Shown: positions 1-8,490, counted from the first letter of the stretch. The stretch: DNA of 64,000 nucleotides from Cohnella sp. OV330 (GCF_900112065.1 NZ_FOKE01000005.1:372001-436000); one strand, 5' to 3'. Made by a program: numbers and translations. Notes: generated from the sequence alone by a model not told the origin.

Positions 1-764
1 CCTTGGTTTTCTGCAGCTCTTCGAAGGAAAGAAACGGCTCGCCTTCCGTTCTGCCGAACATGGGATCGCCCTGCGCGTCGTAAATCATCAGCTCTTCGTT
101 CACGCTTTGATGATAGGCTTCGTACATTTTGGCGGCATTGAGAAAGACGATCATGACGAAACCCGGATTGTACTGCCCCTTGATCACGATCGGGATCATC
201 TCTCCGAGCGGCAGGCGGTTGCCTTCAATGACCTCCGAATAGAAGGGAGAAGCGGGCCATATCCGGTACGTATACTTTTCCTCGAACTGCTTCGTCCAAT
301 ATTCAAGCGGATAATCCAAGCTGGTATAGAAGACATCGAACATCGCTTTGGCGTTCGTGCTCGTCCCCTTTTCCAGCACGAGATCGTTCGGTTTGGAATA
401 AAACACGATATTGTTGATGTAATAGTACGGCACGGTCGTCCACTGTTGGATTTCGCGCACGATTTCCGGATAGAGCGTATTCTTGGGATTGTTCTGGAGC
501 AGCAAAATCTTCTCGTCCGAAAAAAACAGCAGCATCTGCTTCTTGATGAGATCCAGGTGGTTCTCGTAGCTGTCGCGGGTATTGGCGAGCATGGAGGTGT
601 TGTACTTCACGACCTCGTGCTTGACGCTCTTCTTGGATTCGGAGACGGAGTAGAAGGTCAGGGAGGCGAGCAGCAGGACGATGCATAGAAAGCCCGCGAT
701 CAGCCTCAGGAATAGGGAGTTCGTTCGATTTCTGATGAAAAGGATCGGTCGAATCTTTTTCAAG
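1..764 (-). CDS. Membrane-anchored sensory regulator, N-terminal part (probable AraC-type), partial
   Basis: The frame is open on the minus strand from a TTG start at 764 to the window edge, so only about the first 254 residues are present. The TTG is preceded by an AAAGGCGGG ribosome site, and no ATG occurs near it. The N-terminus is basic and is followed by one strong membrane segment (about residues 17-40, with a run of L/I/V/A). After it comes a hydrophilic region of the kind found in extracellular Cache-like sensor domains. Long Paenibacillus proteins of this build usually end in a second membrane segment and an AraC-type helix-turn-helix. That part lies outside the window, so the DNA-binding role is inferred from architecture. 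A YesM-like kinase is the alternative. Confidence 0.6.
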
Positions 765-851
765 CCGTTCCCGCCTTTAGAGTGATCGCATTCGCCCGTT
801 TGTCCTCCCTATCTTATCAAAGCCGATGATTCCTGTATACCGGAAGCGCGT

Positions 852-1121
852 TCAATCTCTGGGGTTATCGACTCGCATAATGTCCAGGAACGGCAGCTTG
901 GCCAGCTTCTCGAGCGTCTGGACGTGGACCAATCTCGTGCGTGCATCCAACTTCACGATCCGGCCGCGCACGGGCTCCGGCTCGTCCCATATCGTCAGAA
1001 CGACGGTGCTGTCCTCCTGCTTGGCCTCCACCAGGCGCTCTCCCAATTCCTCGAGCTCGAACTCGTCGCGCGTCGGACGTTTGGCTTTATATTTCTTTCC
1101 CGGTTTTTTTACCTCTGGCAA
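852..1121 (-). CDS. YolD-like family protein
   Basis: This is an 89-residue charged protein. Its core pattern (VVLTIWDEPEPVRGRIVKLD followed by a hydrophobic strand and an I-M-R-V end) matches the YolD-like family of small beta-rich Bacillales proteins. YolD proteins are often encoded beside a UvrX/DinB-type polymerase and have been linked to the SOS response; no such neighbour is present here. The start is TTG, chosen because a perfect AAGGAGG lies nine bases upstream (1131-1137 on the complementary strand). It is divergent from the iclR gene and shares a short regulatory interval with it. The biochemical role is unknown. Confidence 0.7.
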   Translation of the reverse strand: MPEVKKPGKKYKAKRPTRDEFELEELGERLVEAKQEDSTVVLTIWDEPEPVRGRIVKLDARTRLVHVQTLEKLAKLPFLDIMRVDNPRD

Positions 1122-1161
1122 TTCGGTCTACCTCCTTAAGTCAACTCTCCTATTCTACCAA

Positions 1162-1215
1162 ATAACGACGTCGTTATGGGAAAAAGGTGCTTGTGATATA
1201 ATAAACCCAGTTTAT
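1162..1215 (+). promoter_or_regulatory. iclR promoter with two perfect palindromes
   Basis: A perfect 16-bp palindrome (ATAACGAC/GTCGTTAT, 1162-1177) overlaps the expected -35 position. A TATAAT box lies at 1197-1202. A second perfect inverted repeat, ATAAAC-CCA-GTTTAT (1201-1215), overlaps the -10 and start region. IclR-type regulators usually repress their own gene through such sites, so both are candidate operators. The second one uses the same half-site found before the SDR gene at 2113-2128. Confidence 0.55.
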
Positions 1216-1235
1216 CAGAGAAACCTGGTGAGATT

Positions 1236-1994
1236 ATGGAACGTGCGGATCGCAAATATTGGGTGCCGGCCTTGGAAAGAGCCCATGAAGTTCTCCATTG
1301 CATCGCGGCCCGCCCTTCCCGATTGCGGATGATGGACCTGGTGTCCGAGACGGGAATCAACAAAAGCACGATGTTTTCGCTTCTGCAGACGATGGAGGCG
1401 CTGCAGTGGGTGAATCGGGAAAAAGGCGAAACCTACGCCTTAGGCCCCGTATTCGCCACGCTGGGCCGCGCTTATTTTTCCGGCATCGATCTCGTCGCGC
1501 AGTTTCAGCGCTTGGCGGCGAATGCGGCCGAACGGATCGGCGAGACGGCGCAGCTTGCCCGATTGGAAGGCACCCATATTTTGTACCTGGCGAAAAAAGA
1601 AGCGCCGGCGCCCGTGCGGCTCGTCTCCGAGCCGGGCATGCGGATTCCCGCCTATGCGACTGCGATGGGGAAAGCGCTCTTGGCGCATATGCCGGACGAA
1701 CAGGTTCGCGCGTTGTTCGCGAACGCCTCGTTCGAACGGTTTACCGAAAAAACCGCATCGAACGTGGATAACTTGATCAGGCAGCTGGAACATGTCCGGC
1801 AGCTCGGATATGCCGTGGACGAGGAAGAGGTCGTGAACGGGATCGCGTGCATCGCGGCCGCCGTCAAAGACCCGGGCGGCGTTCCGGTCGCGGCCGTCAG
1901 CTTCACGATGCCGCTGCCCCGATGGGAAGCCAAAAAGCCGGACGCCCGGACGGAAGTGCTGCGATTGGCCGAGCAGCTGTCTTCCTTGCAATGA
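1236..1994 (+). CDS. IclR family transcriptional regulator
   Basis: This 252-residue protein has the full IclR layout. An N-terminal winged helix-turn-helix covers about residues 8-68 (recognition region around SETGINKSTMFSLLQTMEAL). A C-terminal effector domain of about 170 residues includes the typical G-x-A-L-L-A segment after the small-molecule pocket. IclR proteins are usually dimeric repressors or activators of aromatic or sugar-acid catabolic genes and bind a small carboxylate. The ATG start follows GGTGAG. The gene ends at a hairpin terminator, and the SDR and FAH genes follow on the same strand under their own promoter. Those two genes are therefore the likely targets. The effector is not visible from sequence. 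Confidence 0.88.
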   Translation: MERADRKYWVPALERAHEVLHCIAARPSRLRMMDLVSETGINKSTMFSLLQTMEALQWVNREKGETYALGPVFATLGRAYFSGIDLVAQFQRLAANAAERIGETAQLARLEGTHILYLAKKEAPAPVRLVSEPGMRIPAYATAMGKALLAHMPDEQVRALFANASFERFTEKTASNVDNLIRQLEHVRQLGYAVDEEEVVNGIACIAAAVKDPGGVPVAAVSFTMPLPRWEAKKPDARTEVLRLAEQLSSLQ

Positions 1995-2013
1995 ATTAAG
2001 ATCAGGTTCGGTT

Positions 2014-2060
2014 AAGAACTCGTTTTCGGCGCCTCGAGCGCGTGAAAGCGGGTTCTTTTT
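2014..2060 (+). terminator. Rho-independent terminator after iclR
   Basis: An imperfect inverted repeat (AAGAACTCGTTTTC... / ...GAAAGCGGGTTCTT) is followed by a T run ending near 2060, just downstream of the iclR stop codon. Confidence 0.7.
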
Positions 2061-2062
2061 CA

Positions 2063-2128
2063 TTGACCGCCGACAAGGCCGAATGCTATATTAGTTTTAT
2101 ATACTAAATCAAGTTTATTATTATAAAC
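2063..2128 (+). promoter_or_regulatory. Promoter and candidate IclR operators of the SDR-FAH unit
   Basis: A sigma-A-like promoter is visible: TTGACC at 2063-2068, an 18-bp spacer, then TATATT at 2087-2092. It is followed by two inverted repeats, TTAGT-N7-ACTAA (2091-2107) and GTTTAT-N4-ATAAAC (2113-2128). The second uses the same half-site as the palindrome at the iclR promoter, which supports control by that regulator. Operator function is inferred. Confidence 0.5.
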
Positions 2129-2148
2129 AAAAAGGTGTGATACCGAAT

Positions 2149-2922
2149 ATGCGGCTGAACGGAAAAGTATGCTTGATCACGGGTTCGGGTTCCGGCATCG
2201 GTAAAGCCTCCGCCTTGCGCTTCGCGCAGGAAGGCGCGTCCGTCATCATTAACGACCTGGATCGGGCAAAAGGTCAAGAGACGGTTGACGAGATCCGGAA
2301 AAGCGGCGGCAGCGCCACGTTCATCCCTGGCGACGTCACGTCCCCTGCCGAGATGGAGGCCATGGCGCAAGATGCGCTTCAGGCGTTCGGGCGAGTCGAC
2401 GTGCTTTTCAACAATGCCGGCATCAGCGGCGTCGGGGCGCTGCACGAGCTGGAGCTCGAGCAATGGGACAAAGTGATGCGCGTCAATATCGCCGGCGTGT
2501 TTTTGCCGAGCAAATACCTGCTGCCGAGCATGATGGCGCGCAAATCCGGCTGCATCATCAACATGTCGTCTTGCATCGCCGAGATCGGGCTTGCGCGCCG
2601 CGCCTCCTACGCCGCTTCCAAGGGCGCCGTCCTTGCCTTGACCAAGTCGATGCAGGTGGACTATGCGCCTTACGGCATCCGGGTGAACGCCTTGCTGCCG
2701 GGCACCATCTTCACGCCGTTCGTCGAAAACTATTTGAAGACCTCGTACGACGATCCCGAGAAAGCGATCGAAGCCATCAAGAGCCGCCAGCTTAGCGGCG
2801 AGCTCGGCAGGCCCGAGGACGTGGCGAACGCCGCCTTGTTCCTCGCCTCGGACGAAGCCTGCTTCATGATGGGATCGCCCCTTTATATCGACGGTGGCGT
2901 CACGTTCGGCAAAAACGCATAA
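2149..2922 (+). CDS. SDR family NAD(P)-dependent oxidoreductase
   Basis: This 257-residue classical short-chain dehydrogenase carries the cofactor motif GSGSGIG (residues 12-18), the NNAG motif (88-91), catalytic Ser140/141, and Tyr154 and Lys158 in the YxxxK motif. Asp36 after the second strand favours NAD(H). I chose ATG at 2149 over an upstream in-frame GTG at 2137 because the GTG lies inside the ribosome site AAAGGTG. The gene sits 31 bases before an FAH-family hydrolase, and the pair follows an iclR gene. In known deoxysugar-acid routes an SDR oxidises 2-keto-3-deoxy-sugar acids to the diketo form that an FAH-family enzyme then cleaves. That substrate is inferred, not shown. Confidence 0.88.
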   Translation: MRLNGKVCLITGSGSGIGKASALRFAQEGASVIINDLDRAKGQETVDEIRKSGGSATFIPGDVTSPAEMEAMAQDALQAFGRVDVLFNNAGISGVGALHELELEQWDKVMRVNIAGVFLPSKYLLPSMMARKSGCIINMSSCIAEIGLARRASYAASKGAVLALTKSMQVDYAPYGIRVNALLPGTIFTPFVENYLKTSYDDPEKAIEAIKSRQLSGELGRPEDVANAALFLASDEACFMMGSPLYIDGGVTFGKNA

Positions 2923-2953
2923 TAACATTAGACTGCGATAAGGAGACTGAGAG

Positions 2954-3847
2954 ATGAGATTCGTAACGATCAGGGAAGACCGCGAGCTCGCGTTAGGCAT
3001 TCTCAGAGGAGAAGAAATCGTACACTTGCGCCAAGCGCTCGAAGCCGTGCCGGCGCAAGGCGTGCCGGCCGACGTCATGGACTTGATCCGCGGCGGAAAA
3101 GAAGCGGTCGCCGCGGTCGAACGTTATATCGAACGTCTTCCGGCAGGGCCGCAAGCTTACCTGCGGCAAGAGAACGACGTCCGCTTCGGCCCGTGCGTGA
3201 CGAATCCGGGCAAGATCATCTGCATCGGCTTGAACTATCGCAAGCATGCCGAGGAATCGAACGCGCCGATCCCCGAATATCCGATCTTGTTCAATAAGTT
3301 CGGCAACACGCTGGCCGCGCATGGCGACGATATCCCGCTCGCCAACCGGGTGACGAGCGAGGTCGATTACGAAGCGGAGCTCGCCATCGTCATCGGCCGG
3401 AACGCCAAATACGTCGGCCAAGACGAAGCGCTGGACTACGTGTTCGGCTACTGCTGCGTCAACGATCTGTCGGCGAGAGACTTGCAGATGCGCACGCAGC
3501 AATGGCTGCTCGGCAAATCGCTCGACAAATTCAGCCCGCTCGGCCCGTACCTGGTCACGGCCGATGAAGTCGGCGATCCGAACGCGCTTGCCATGCGCTC
3601 CATCGTGAACGGAGAAGTGCGGCAAAACTCCAACACCTCCGACATGATCTTCCCTTGCGACGAGATCGTCAGCTACGTTTCGCAGCATATGACCTTGTAT
3701 CCCGGGGACGTGATTCTGACGGGAACCCCGGAAGGCGTCGTCCTCGGCCTCCCCAAAGAAGAGCGCGTGTACTTGAAGCATGGCGATATCGTCACGATCG
3801 AGATCGAAAAGCTGGGCTCGCTCACGAACCGGTTGGTGGACGAATAA
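2954..3847 (+). CDS. Fumarylacetoacetate hydrolase (FAH) family protein
   Basis: This 297-residue protein has an N-terminal cap of about 75 residues and the catalytic FAH beta-fold. It shows the family signature GLNYRKHAEE (residues 92-101), metal ligands E140 and E142 in DYEAEL, and D171 in NDLSARD. Family members cleave C-C bonds of acylpyruvates or diketo acids with Mg2+ or Mn2+. Examples are 2,4-diketo-3-deoxy-L-rhamnonate and L-fuconate hydrolases, which release pyruvate. The start has a good AAGGAGA site. It forms an operon with the SDR upstream and ends at a strong terminator. Ureidoglycolate-lyase-like or 5-carboxymethyl-2-hydroxymuconate isomerase activity are alternatives. Confidence 0.88.
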   Translation: MRFVTIREDRELALGILRGEEIVHLRQALEAVPAQGVPADVMDLIRGGKEAVAAVERYIERLPAGPQAYLRQENDVRFGPCVTNPGKIICIGLNYRKHAEESNAPIPEYPILFNKFGNTLAAHGDDIPLANRVTSEVDYEAELAIVIGRNAKYVGQDEALDYVFGYCCVNDLSARDLQMRTQQWLLGKSLDKFSPLGPYLVTADEVGDPNALAMRSIVNGEVRQNSNTSDMIFPCDEIVSYVSQHMTLYPGDVILTGTPEGVVLGLPKEERVYLKHGDIVTIEIEKLGSLTNRLVDE

Positions 3848-3870
3848 GCAGCGGGGCTGCGTAAAAGAAG

Positions 3871-3910
3871 ACGGGATGAAGCAGAAGTATTTCCTGCTTC
3901 ATCCCGTTTT
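3871..3910 (+). terminator. Rho-independent terminator after the FAH gene
   Basis: A near-perfect stem (ACGGGATGAAGCAG / CTGCTTCATCCCGT) with a short loop is followed by TTTTGCTTG. It lies 24 bases after the stop codon. Confidence 0.9.
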
Positions 3911-3996
3911 GCTTGTTGTTTTTCGTCGTGAGACCCGCGGCACCAACAGCGGCGTTCTCGCAGTACGGCCCGCGCCCGCTCCCCCGCCTCTCACGC

Positions 3997-4252
3997 GATA
4001 CTCAGGAATAGCGCTAAATTGCGCTATTCTCGTACGACCGTTCCCGTCCACTTACACGCCGATCACGTGATACTCAAAAATAGCGCAAAATTGCGCTATT
4101 CTCATACCTACAGCCCCCGCCGCTCTACCACCGCAAACATGATACCCACGAATAGCGCAAAATTGCGCTATTCTCGTACCCACCGTTCCCATCCACTCAC
4201 ACGCCGATCACGTGATACTCAATAATAGCGCAAAATTGTGCTATTCTCGTAC
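3997..4252. repeat. Four-copy tandem intergenic repeat with palindromic core
   Basis: The non-coding interval 3911-4294 holds four copies of a 39-bp unit starting at 3997, 4069, 4141 and 4214 (periods 72, 72 and 73). Each carries a hairpin core AATAGCGCAA-AA-TTGCGCTATT between GATACTCA and TTCTCGTAC. The intervals of 33-34 bp are pyrimidine-rich, and the first and third are nearly identical. The geometry resembles a small CRISPR, but the related intervals, degenerate repeats and lack of cas genes argue against that. It is more likely a dispersed intergenic hairpin element. It separates convergent genes. Confidence 0.85.
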
Positions 4253-4294
4253 CCGCAGCGTCAGTCCTCTCCCACACTTTAATACAACCTTCTC

Positions 4295-5257
4295 TCACAA
4301 GTCCTTTTTGTTCACGACGTTCGGGATCGCCCTTTCCTCCAGGAAATCGACGATCCGAGTCGAAGTCAGGTTCCGCAGCCGCGCTTCGGATTGCTCGGAG
4401 TACCAGGCGATATGGTTGGTGACGATCGCCTTCGGATGATGCAGCAGCGGATGATCGTCGGCCGGCGGTTCTTCCGTCAGGACGTCCAGGCCCGCGAAGG
4501 AAATATCCCCTCGGTTCAGCGCATCCAGCAAGTCGCCTTCATGAACGAGCGGTCCGCGCGAGACATTGATCAGCGCGGGCTTCTTGTTCATTTTTGCGAT
4601 GCTGTGCCGGTTGATGATGTGCTTCGTTTCTTCCACATACGGGCAATGCAGCGAGATCAGATCGGATTGCCCCAGCAATTCGTCCAGCGACACAAGCTCG
4701 ACGCCATCGGGGACGTTGGCCTTGCTTAAGTATGGATCGCTCACGATAATCCGGCAGCCGAAGCCTTGCATGCGGGCGATGACCTGCGCCCCGATCCGCC
4801 CCATCCCGATCAATCCGAGCGTCAATTCGGATAAGGCGTAAATCGGCTTAAGCTCGGGCATGCGCGTCCATTGCCCCCCGCGTACGAGCGTCGAAGCGGG
4901 AAACAGCTTGCGGTGCGCCGCGAGCAGCAGGCTGACGGCGTGCACGGCCACTTCCTCCAGGCAATAGTCCGGCACGTTCATGACCGTAATCCCGCGCTTA
5001 CTCGCGGCCTGCACCGGGATGCTGTCCAGGCCGATGCCTTCCCGGGCGATCAGCTTCAGGCTGGGCATCCGCTCGAGCAGCGCTTCCGTCACTTGCTGCA
5101 GCTGGACGACCAGCACCTCGGCGTCCTTGACCGCATCCGGCAAATCCGCCGTCGCTACGCCGTCGTAAACGTCCACTTCATAGCCGGCCTGACGCAAAAT
5201 ATGTTCCTCGACCGTATAATCGACGGTCGCAAAATTAACCAAAGCAATCCGATTCAT
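4295..5257 (-). CDS. CtBP-like D-2-hydroxyacid dehydrogenase
   Basis: This 320-residue NAD-dependent dehydrogenase belongs to the D-isomer-specific 2-hydroxyacid family. The Rossmann motif GMGRIG is at residues 151-156, and the catalytic triad is R234 (NVSRGP), E263 (TEEPP) and H282 (NHIAW). The segment before the C-terminus (NHIAWYSEQS) resembles the C-terminal-binding-protein branch rather than phosphoglycerate dehydrogenase. The expected reaction is reversible reduction of a 2-keto acid to a D-hydroxy acid. It is the last gene of the long minus-strand series, 21 bases after the PLP-enzyme gene, and may act on a 2-keto acid made by the pathway. The substrate is unknown. Confidence 0.87.
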   Translation of the reverse strand: MNRIALVNFATVDYTVEEHILRQAGYEVDVYDGVATADLPDAVKDAEVLVVQLQQVTEALLERMPSLKLIAREGIGLDSIPVQAASKRGITVMNVPDYCLEEVAVHAVSLLLAAHRKLFPASTLVRGGQWTRMPELKPIYALSELTLGLIGMGRIGAQVIARMQGFGCRIIVSDPYLSKANVPDGVELVSLDELLGQSDLISLHCPYVEETKHIINRHSIAKMNKKPALINVSRGPLVHEGDLLDALNRGDISFAGLDVLTEEPPADDHPLLHHPKAIVTNHIAWYSEQSEARLRNLTSTRIVDFLEERAIPNVVNKKDL

Positions 5258-5278
5258 CGTGTAGTCGCAGTCCTTTCC

Positions 5279-6424
5279 TTAGATCTGTGACAATGCCTGC
5301 TCCACGTCCTCCAGCAAATCCTCCGCGTCCTCCAGGCCGATGGATAACCGCACGAGCTTATCCACCCTGCTCTCGTATTCGGTCCCGACGACCGCGTCCT
5401 GCTGCCAGCCGATCGCCGTCGCATAGACGAGGCTCTCGAAGCCGCCCCAGCTGACGCCGATCTTGAACCATTGCAGGCTATCTACGAACTTGCGTACCGC
5501 CGGTTCTCCCCCGCGCAGCTCGAAGCTGAGCAGCCCCGTCGGTCCGCTCATCTGGGAGACGGCCAGCTCATGCTGGGGATGGCCCGGCAGCAGGGGGTAG
5601 TTCACTCGCTCCACCTGAGGATGACCGTCCAGCAACGCGGCGACGCGCATGGCCGATTCGCCGTGCTGCTTCATCCGCAGTCCGAACGTGCGAAGCCCCC
5701 GAGTGACGAGCCAGGCGTCAAAAGGGGGAAGCGCGCCCCCGATAACGCCGATCTCGATGGCGGTCAGCTTCCGAATCGTATCCTGGCTGGAGACGACGAC
5801 GCCGCCTGTCAAGTCGCTGTGACCCGACAAATACTTGGACAACGAATGGACGACGACGTCGAACCCCCAATCCAAGGGTTTGAGCGTCGCCGGCGTCGCG
5901 CAGGTATTGTCGATGACGGACACCAAGCCATGCGCTTTGGCGATGGCGATCGCGCCGCGAAGATCGAAGACGTCCATGAACATCGTGGAGTAACCTTCCG
6001 TATACAGCATGCGGGTGTTCGGCTTCACGGCGCCGCGAATGTTGTCTGGATCGCGGAAGTCCACGAAATCGCAGGTCACGCCATAACGCGCCATCCACCC
6101 GGACAACATGGCGTAGGTGCCGCCGTAGATCGGGAGGCTGCAGATCACATGGTCGCCCTGCTTCAAAAAATGAAGCAACGTGGTAGAGACCGCCGCCATG
6201 CCGGACGCGAACACTTTCGCGGCTTCCCCGTTATCGAGCGCCGCCAGCTTTTTTTCCAGCATGTCCGTCGTCGGATTGCCCATGCGCGAATAACGGTACG
6301 GCGCTTCCGACTTCATCTCGTCATACGAATTCGCCGTAAACAAAGAATTCAAGAATAAAGGAGGCACGACCGCCCCATGAAAGGTTTCTTCGCCGAAATG
6401 GGCAAGCATCGTCTGCATGCGCAT
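5279..6424 (-). CDS. Trans-sulfuration family PLP-dependent enzyme
   Basis: This 381-residue protein is a Cys/Met-metabolism (fold type I) PLP enzyme. It has the phosphate-binding SGMAA motif (residues 74-78), the YSRMGNPTT substrate segment (45-53) and the cofactor lysine K197 in HSLSKYLSGHSD. Relatives include cystathionine gamma-synthase and lyase and methionine gamma-lyase. Its place inside a sugar-acid cluster is unusual. It may remove an amino or thio group from a pathway metabolite, but nothing in the sequence proves that. The start at 6424 follows GGAGTGA; an ATG two codons later is possible. Confidence 0.85.
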   Translation of the reverse strand: MRMQTMLAHFGEETFHGAVVPPLFLNSLFTANSYDEMKSEAPYRYSRMGNPTTDMLEKKLAALDNGEAAKVFASGMAAVSTTLLHFLKQGDHVICSLPIYGGTYAMLSGWMARYGVTCDFVDFRDPDNIRGAVKPNTRMLYTEGYSTMFMDVFDLRGAIAIAKAHGLVSVIDNTCATPATLKPLDWGFDVVVHSLSKYLSGHSDLTGGVVVSSQDTIRKLTAIEIGVIGGALPPFDAWLVTRGLRTFGLRMKQHGESAMRVAALLDGHPQVERVNYPLLPGHPQHELAVSQMSGPTGLLSFELRGGEPAVRKFVDSLQWFKIGVSWGGFESLVYATAIGWQQDAVVGTEYESRVDKLVRLSIGLEDAEDLLEDVEQALSQI

Positions 6425-6491
6425 GGGACTTCACTCCGATTGATGTAATGGTAAGCCGTCAGATCTCCGGGCCGATACGGTCCGAACCTCT

Positions 6492-7370
6492 CTACCCGCC
6501 GAATGGCTCCGTTGCATATCCTTGCGTAGCGGTCTTATAACGAAATACGCCGCCGGCGTTCGGCTCGTCGATCAGTTGCCGCTCGCTAAGGCCTTGCCTG
6601 GCCGTCGTGATGTACAATTCGTCCAGCCGCTCGCCGCCGAACGCGCAGGAGGTGACGTGCGATGCGGCGACGAAGACGGTCTGGAGGCGCTCGCCGGTCG
6701 CGGGATTGCAGCGAACGACCTTGCCTCCGCCCCAGATCGCGATCCAGAGCATGCCTTCCCGATCGATGGTCATGCCGTCCGGGAGCCCCTCGTCGTCGCC
6801 GATGCGGACAGCCGTCCTTGGCGCCGACAAGCTGCCCGTCCCGAGATCGTAGTCGAACGCGACGACTTCACGGGTCGTCGAATCGATGTAGTACATCGTC
6901 CGGTTATCCGCGCTCCAGGCGAGGCCGTTGGAGATGGTGACGTCCGTCAGCACCTGGCGGCAGCCGAGGTCCGCTTCCAAGCAATAGAGGGCGCCTGACG
7001 GGCCCTCCTCCTTCTCGTCCATCGTCCCCGCCCAGAACCGCCCCGCGGCGTCGCACTTGCCGTCGTTGAACCGATTGCCGGGCAGATGCGTCTCTAACTC
7101 GACGATCGGCACGGCCGCTTGCGAGATCGGGTCGTACCGGTAGAAGCCTTCCCGCATCGCGCAAATAAAGCCGCCCGTCCGCGCGGGAACGAATGCGCCG
7201 ACCTCCTGCATCATGCTGACGCTCCGGTGCTCCCCCGCGTTCGGTTCCAGCCGATGGATCTTCTTATCCGTAATGTCGGTCCAATGAAGCCAACCGTTAT
7301 TCGAATCCCACCAAGGCCCTTCTCCTAGCGTATTTCGCGCATCGTACAGAAGCTCCGCCCGATCCGTCAT
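6492..7370 (-). CDS. SMP-30/gluconolactonase/LRE family protein
   Basis: This 293-residue six-bladed beta-propeller has the metal ligands of the regucalcin family: E17 (LGEGP), N148 (ISNGLAWS) and D198 (LPDGM), with N102 in the NRFND loop. The family hydrolyses aldonolactones to aldonic acids and needs Ca2+ or Zn2+. I set the start at 7370, where GGGAGG precedes ATG by seven bases; the longer open frame upstream is low-complexity read-through. In this cluster it would open a sugar lactone made by one of the dehydrogenases (an LRA2-like role if L-rhamnose is the substrate). The substrate is inferred. Confidence 0.88.
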   Translation of the reverse strand: MTDRAELLYDARNTLGEGPWWDSNNGWLHWTDITDKKIHRLEPNAGEHRSVSMMQEVGAFVPARTGGFICAMREGFYRYDPISQAAVPIVELETHLPGNRFNDGKCDAAGRFWAGTMDEKEEGPSGALYCLEADLGCRQVLTDVTISNGLAWSADNRTMYYIDSTTREVVAFDYDLGTGSLSAPRTAVRIGDDEGLPDGMTIDREGMLWIAIWGGGKVVRCNPATGERLQTVFVAASHVTSCAFGGERLDELYITTARQGLSERQLIDEPNAGGVFRYKTATQGYATEPFGG

Positions 7371-7396
7371 CGTTCCGCCTCCCGTTTCTCCCTTAA

Positions 7397-8476
7397 TTAA
7401 GGTTGTATGGCTTTGCAGGCATGGCTTTGCAGAATCTCTCGAAGCAGCGGCGTCAAGCCGTCCGCGATCCGCATATGGCCCAGGTCGGTCGGATGAACGC
7501 CGTCGACGGTGCATTCGTTCCAGCTATCGCCGAGCAGGTCGGCCCCATCATGAAAATCAATGAAGCGATCGCCCTCATGCTGCAAGGACGCCACCAGATT
7601 CTTTTGAAAATCCCTTCTAACGATCCGGTCCTCGCAGGAGGCCGTATTCGTGTGCTCATAGCCGTAAGGAATCCGCGATAAAACGAGAATCGGCACCTCT
7701 GCATGATGGCTGCGAAGGATCCGGAGGAACTCGGGCATCGTACGGATCAAGTCGTCCGCATGCACGTTGTTGGCATCGTAATCCACGACGATACAGGCCG
7801 GATCTTCAATATCGCCGATCATCCGCGCGATCTCCGGATCGCCCTTGCCGTTGCCCGAAAAGCCCAAATTAATAAATTCGACGTCGAAGCGGCGGCTTAA
7901 TATATTCGTAAAAGACATGCCTGGCCTGGAAGCGCAGCCGCCCTGCGTGATCGACGTTCCGTAAAGAACGACCTTGCTCCCCGTCGAATAAGCCGGAAAT
8001 TCGAAAACCCGGGCATCCGCGTTCATCCCGATCTGCACGTCGCGCACGCCTTGGAACAACGGGAAATCGAGCGTCACGTACCGCATTTCCGGCTGCAAAT
8101 TTTCATAAAATACGTATTCGTATTCGGCAGAGTCATGAGCGAACCGGGTCGTCCCGTAGTAGAGCTGCGAGCCCGGCTCGCCTAGATAACAGTCAAAGCC
8201 GTTGACCGCGGTGGCGGCGACATGCTCCGCTACGTTCGGCGCGAACAGCTTCGCCTTGATGACCAGCTTGGTGGCATCGGTCGCAAACCGAATCTGTCCG
8301 CCCGACGTATGGTCCGCCAATTCGTCCAGAATCTCGCGTATGGCGCCGGGCTCGACGGTAGGCAGGCGACGATACTTGCGCTCCGTCTGCCACCATGCGA
8401 ATCCGGCGATTTGAAAGGGGGCGCGACCTGGCGAATGCCATCGCAGCGCCTCCGCATCGCTAGTCGATCCGTTCAT
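7397..8476 (-). CDS. SGNH/GDSL-type hydrolase
   Basis: This 359-residue protein has an N-terminal beta-rich domain (about 1-160) and a C-terminal SGNH esterase domain. The catalytic blocks are visible: GTSI with Ser175, G206 in NLGFSGNG with N209, and the D325-H328 pair in VDGVHP. The ATG at 8476 follows AAGGAGG with a nine-base spacer; the upstream reading frame is a shadow of the EamA gene. No signal peptide is seen, so it probably acts in the cytoplasm. A likely role is removing acetyl or other ester groups from imported oligosaccharides, matching the PIG-L and rhamnosidase genes nearby. This is inference. Confidence 0.85.
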   Translation of the reverse strand: MNGSTSDAEALRWHSPGRAPFQIAGFAWWQTERKYRRLPTVEPGAIREILDELADHTSGGQIRFATDATKLVIKAKLFAPNVAEHVAATAVNGFDCYLGEPGSQLYYGTTRFAHDSAEYEYVFYENLQPEMRYVTLDFPLFQGVRDVQIGMNADARVFEFPAYSTGSKVVLYGTSITQGGCASRPGMSFTNILSRRFDVEFINLGFSGNGKGDPEIARMIGDIEDPACIVVDYDANNVHADDLIRTMPEFLRILRSHHAEVPILVLSRIPYGYEHTNTASCEDRIVRRDFQKNLVASLQHEGDRFIDFHDGADLLGDSWNECTVDGVHPTDLGHMRIADGLTPLLREILQSHACKAIQP

Positions 8477-8490
8477 ATCCCGCAGCCTCC

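Noticed and set aside
107..688. Plus-strand 193-codon open frame
   Set aside because: It is antisense to the TTG-started membrane regulator, has shadow-type Arg/His/Asp-rich composition and lacks a ribosome site.
3997..4252. CRISPR array
   Set aside because: Repeat and interval lengths fit, but the repeats are degenerate, intervals one and three are nearly identical, the core is a hairpin element and no cas gene is present.
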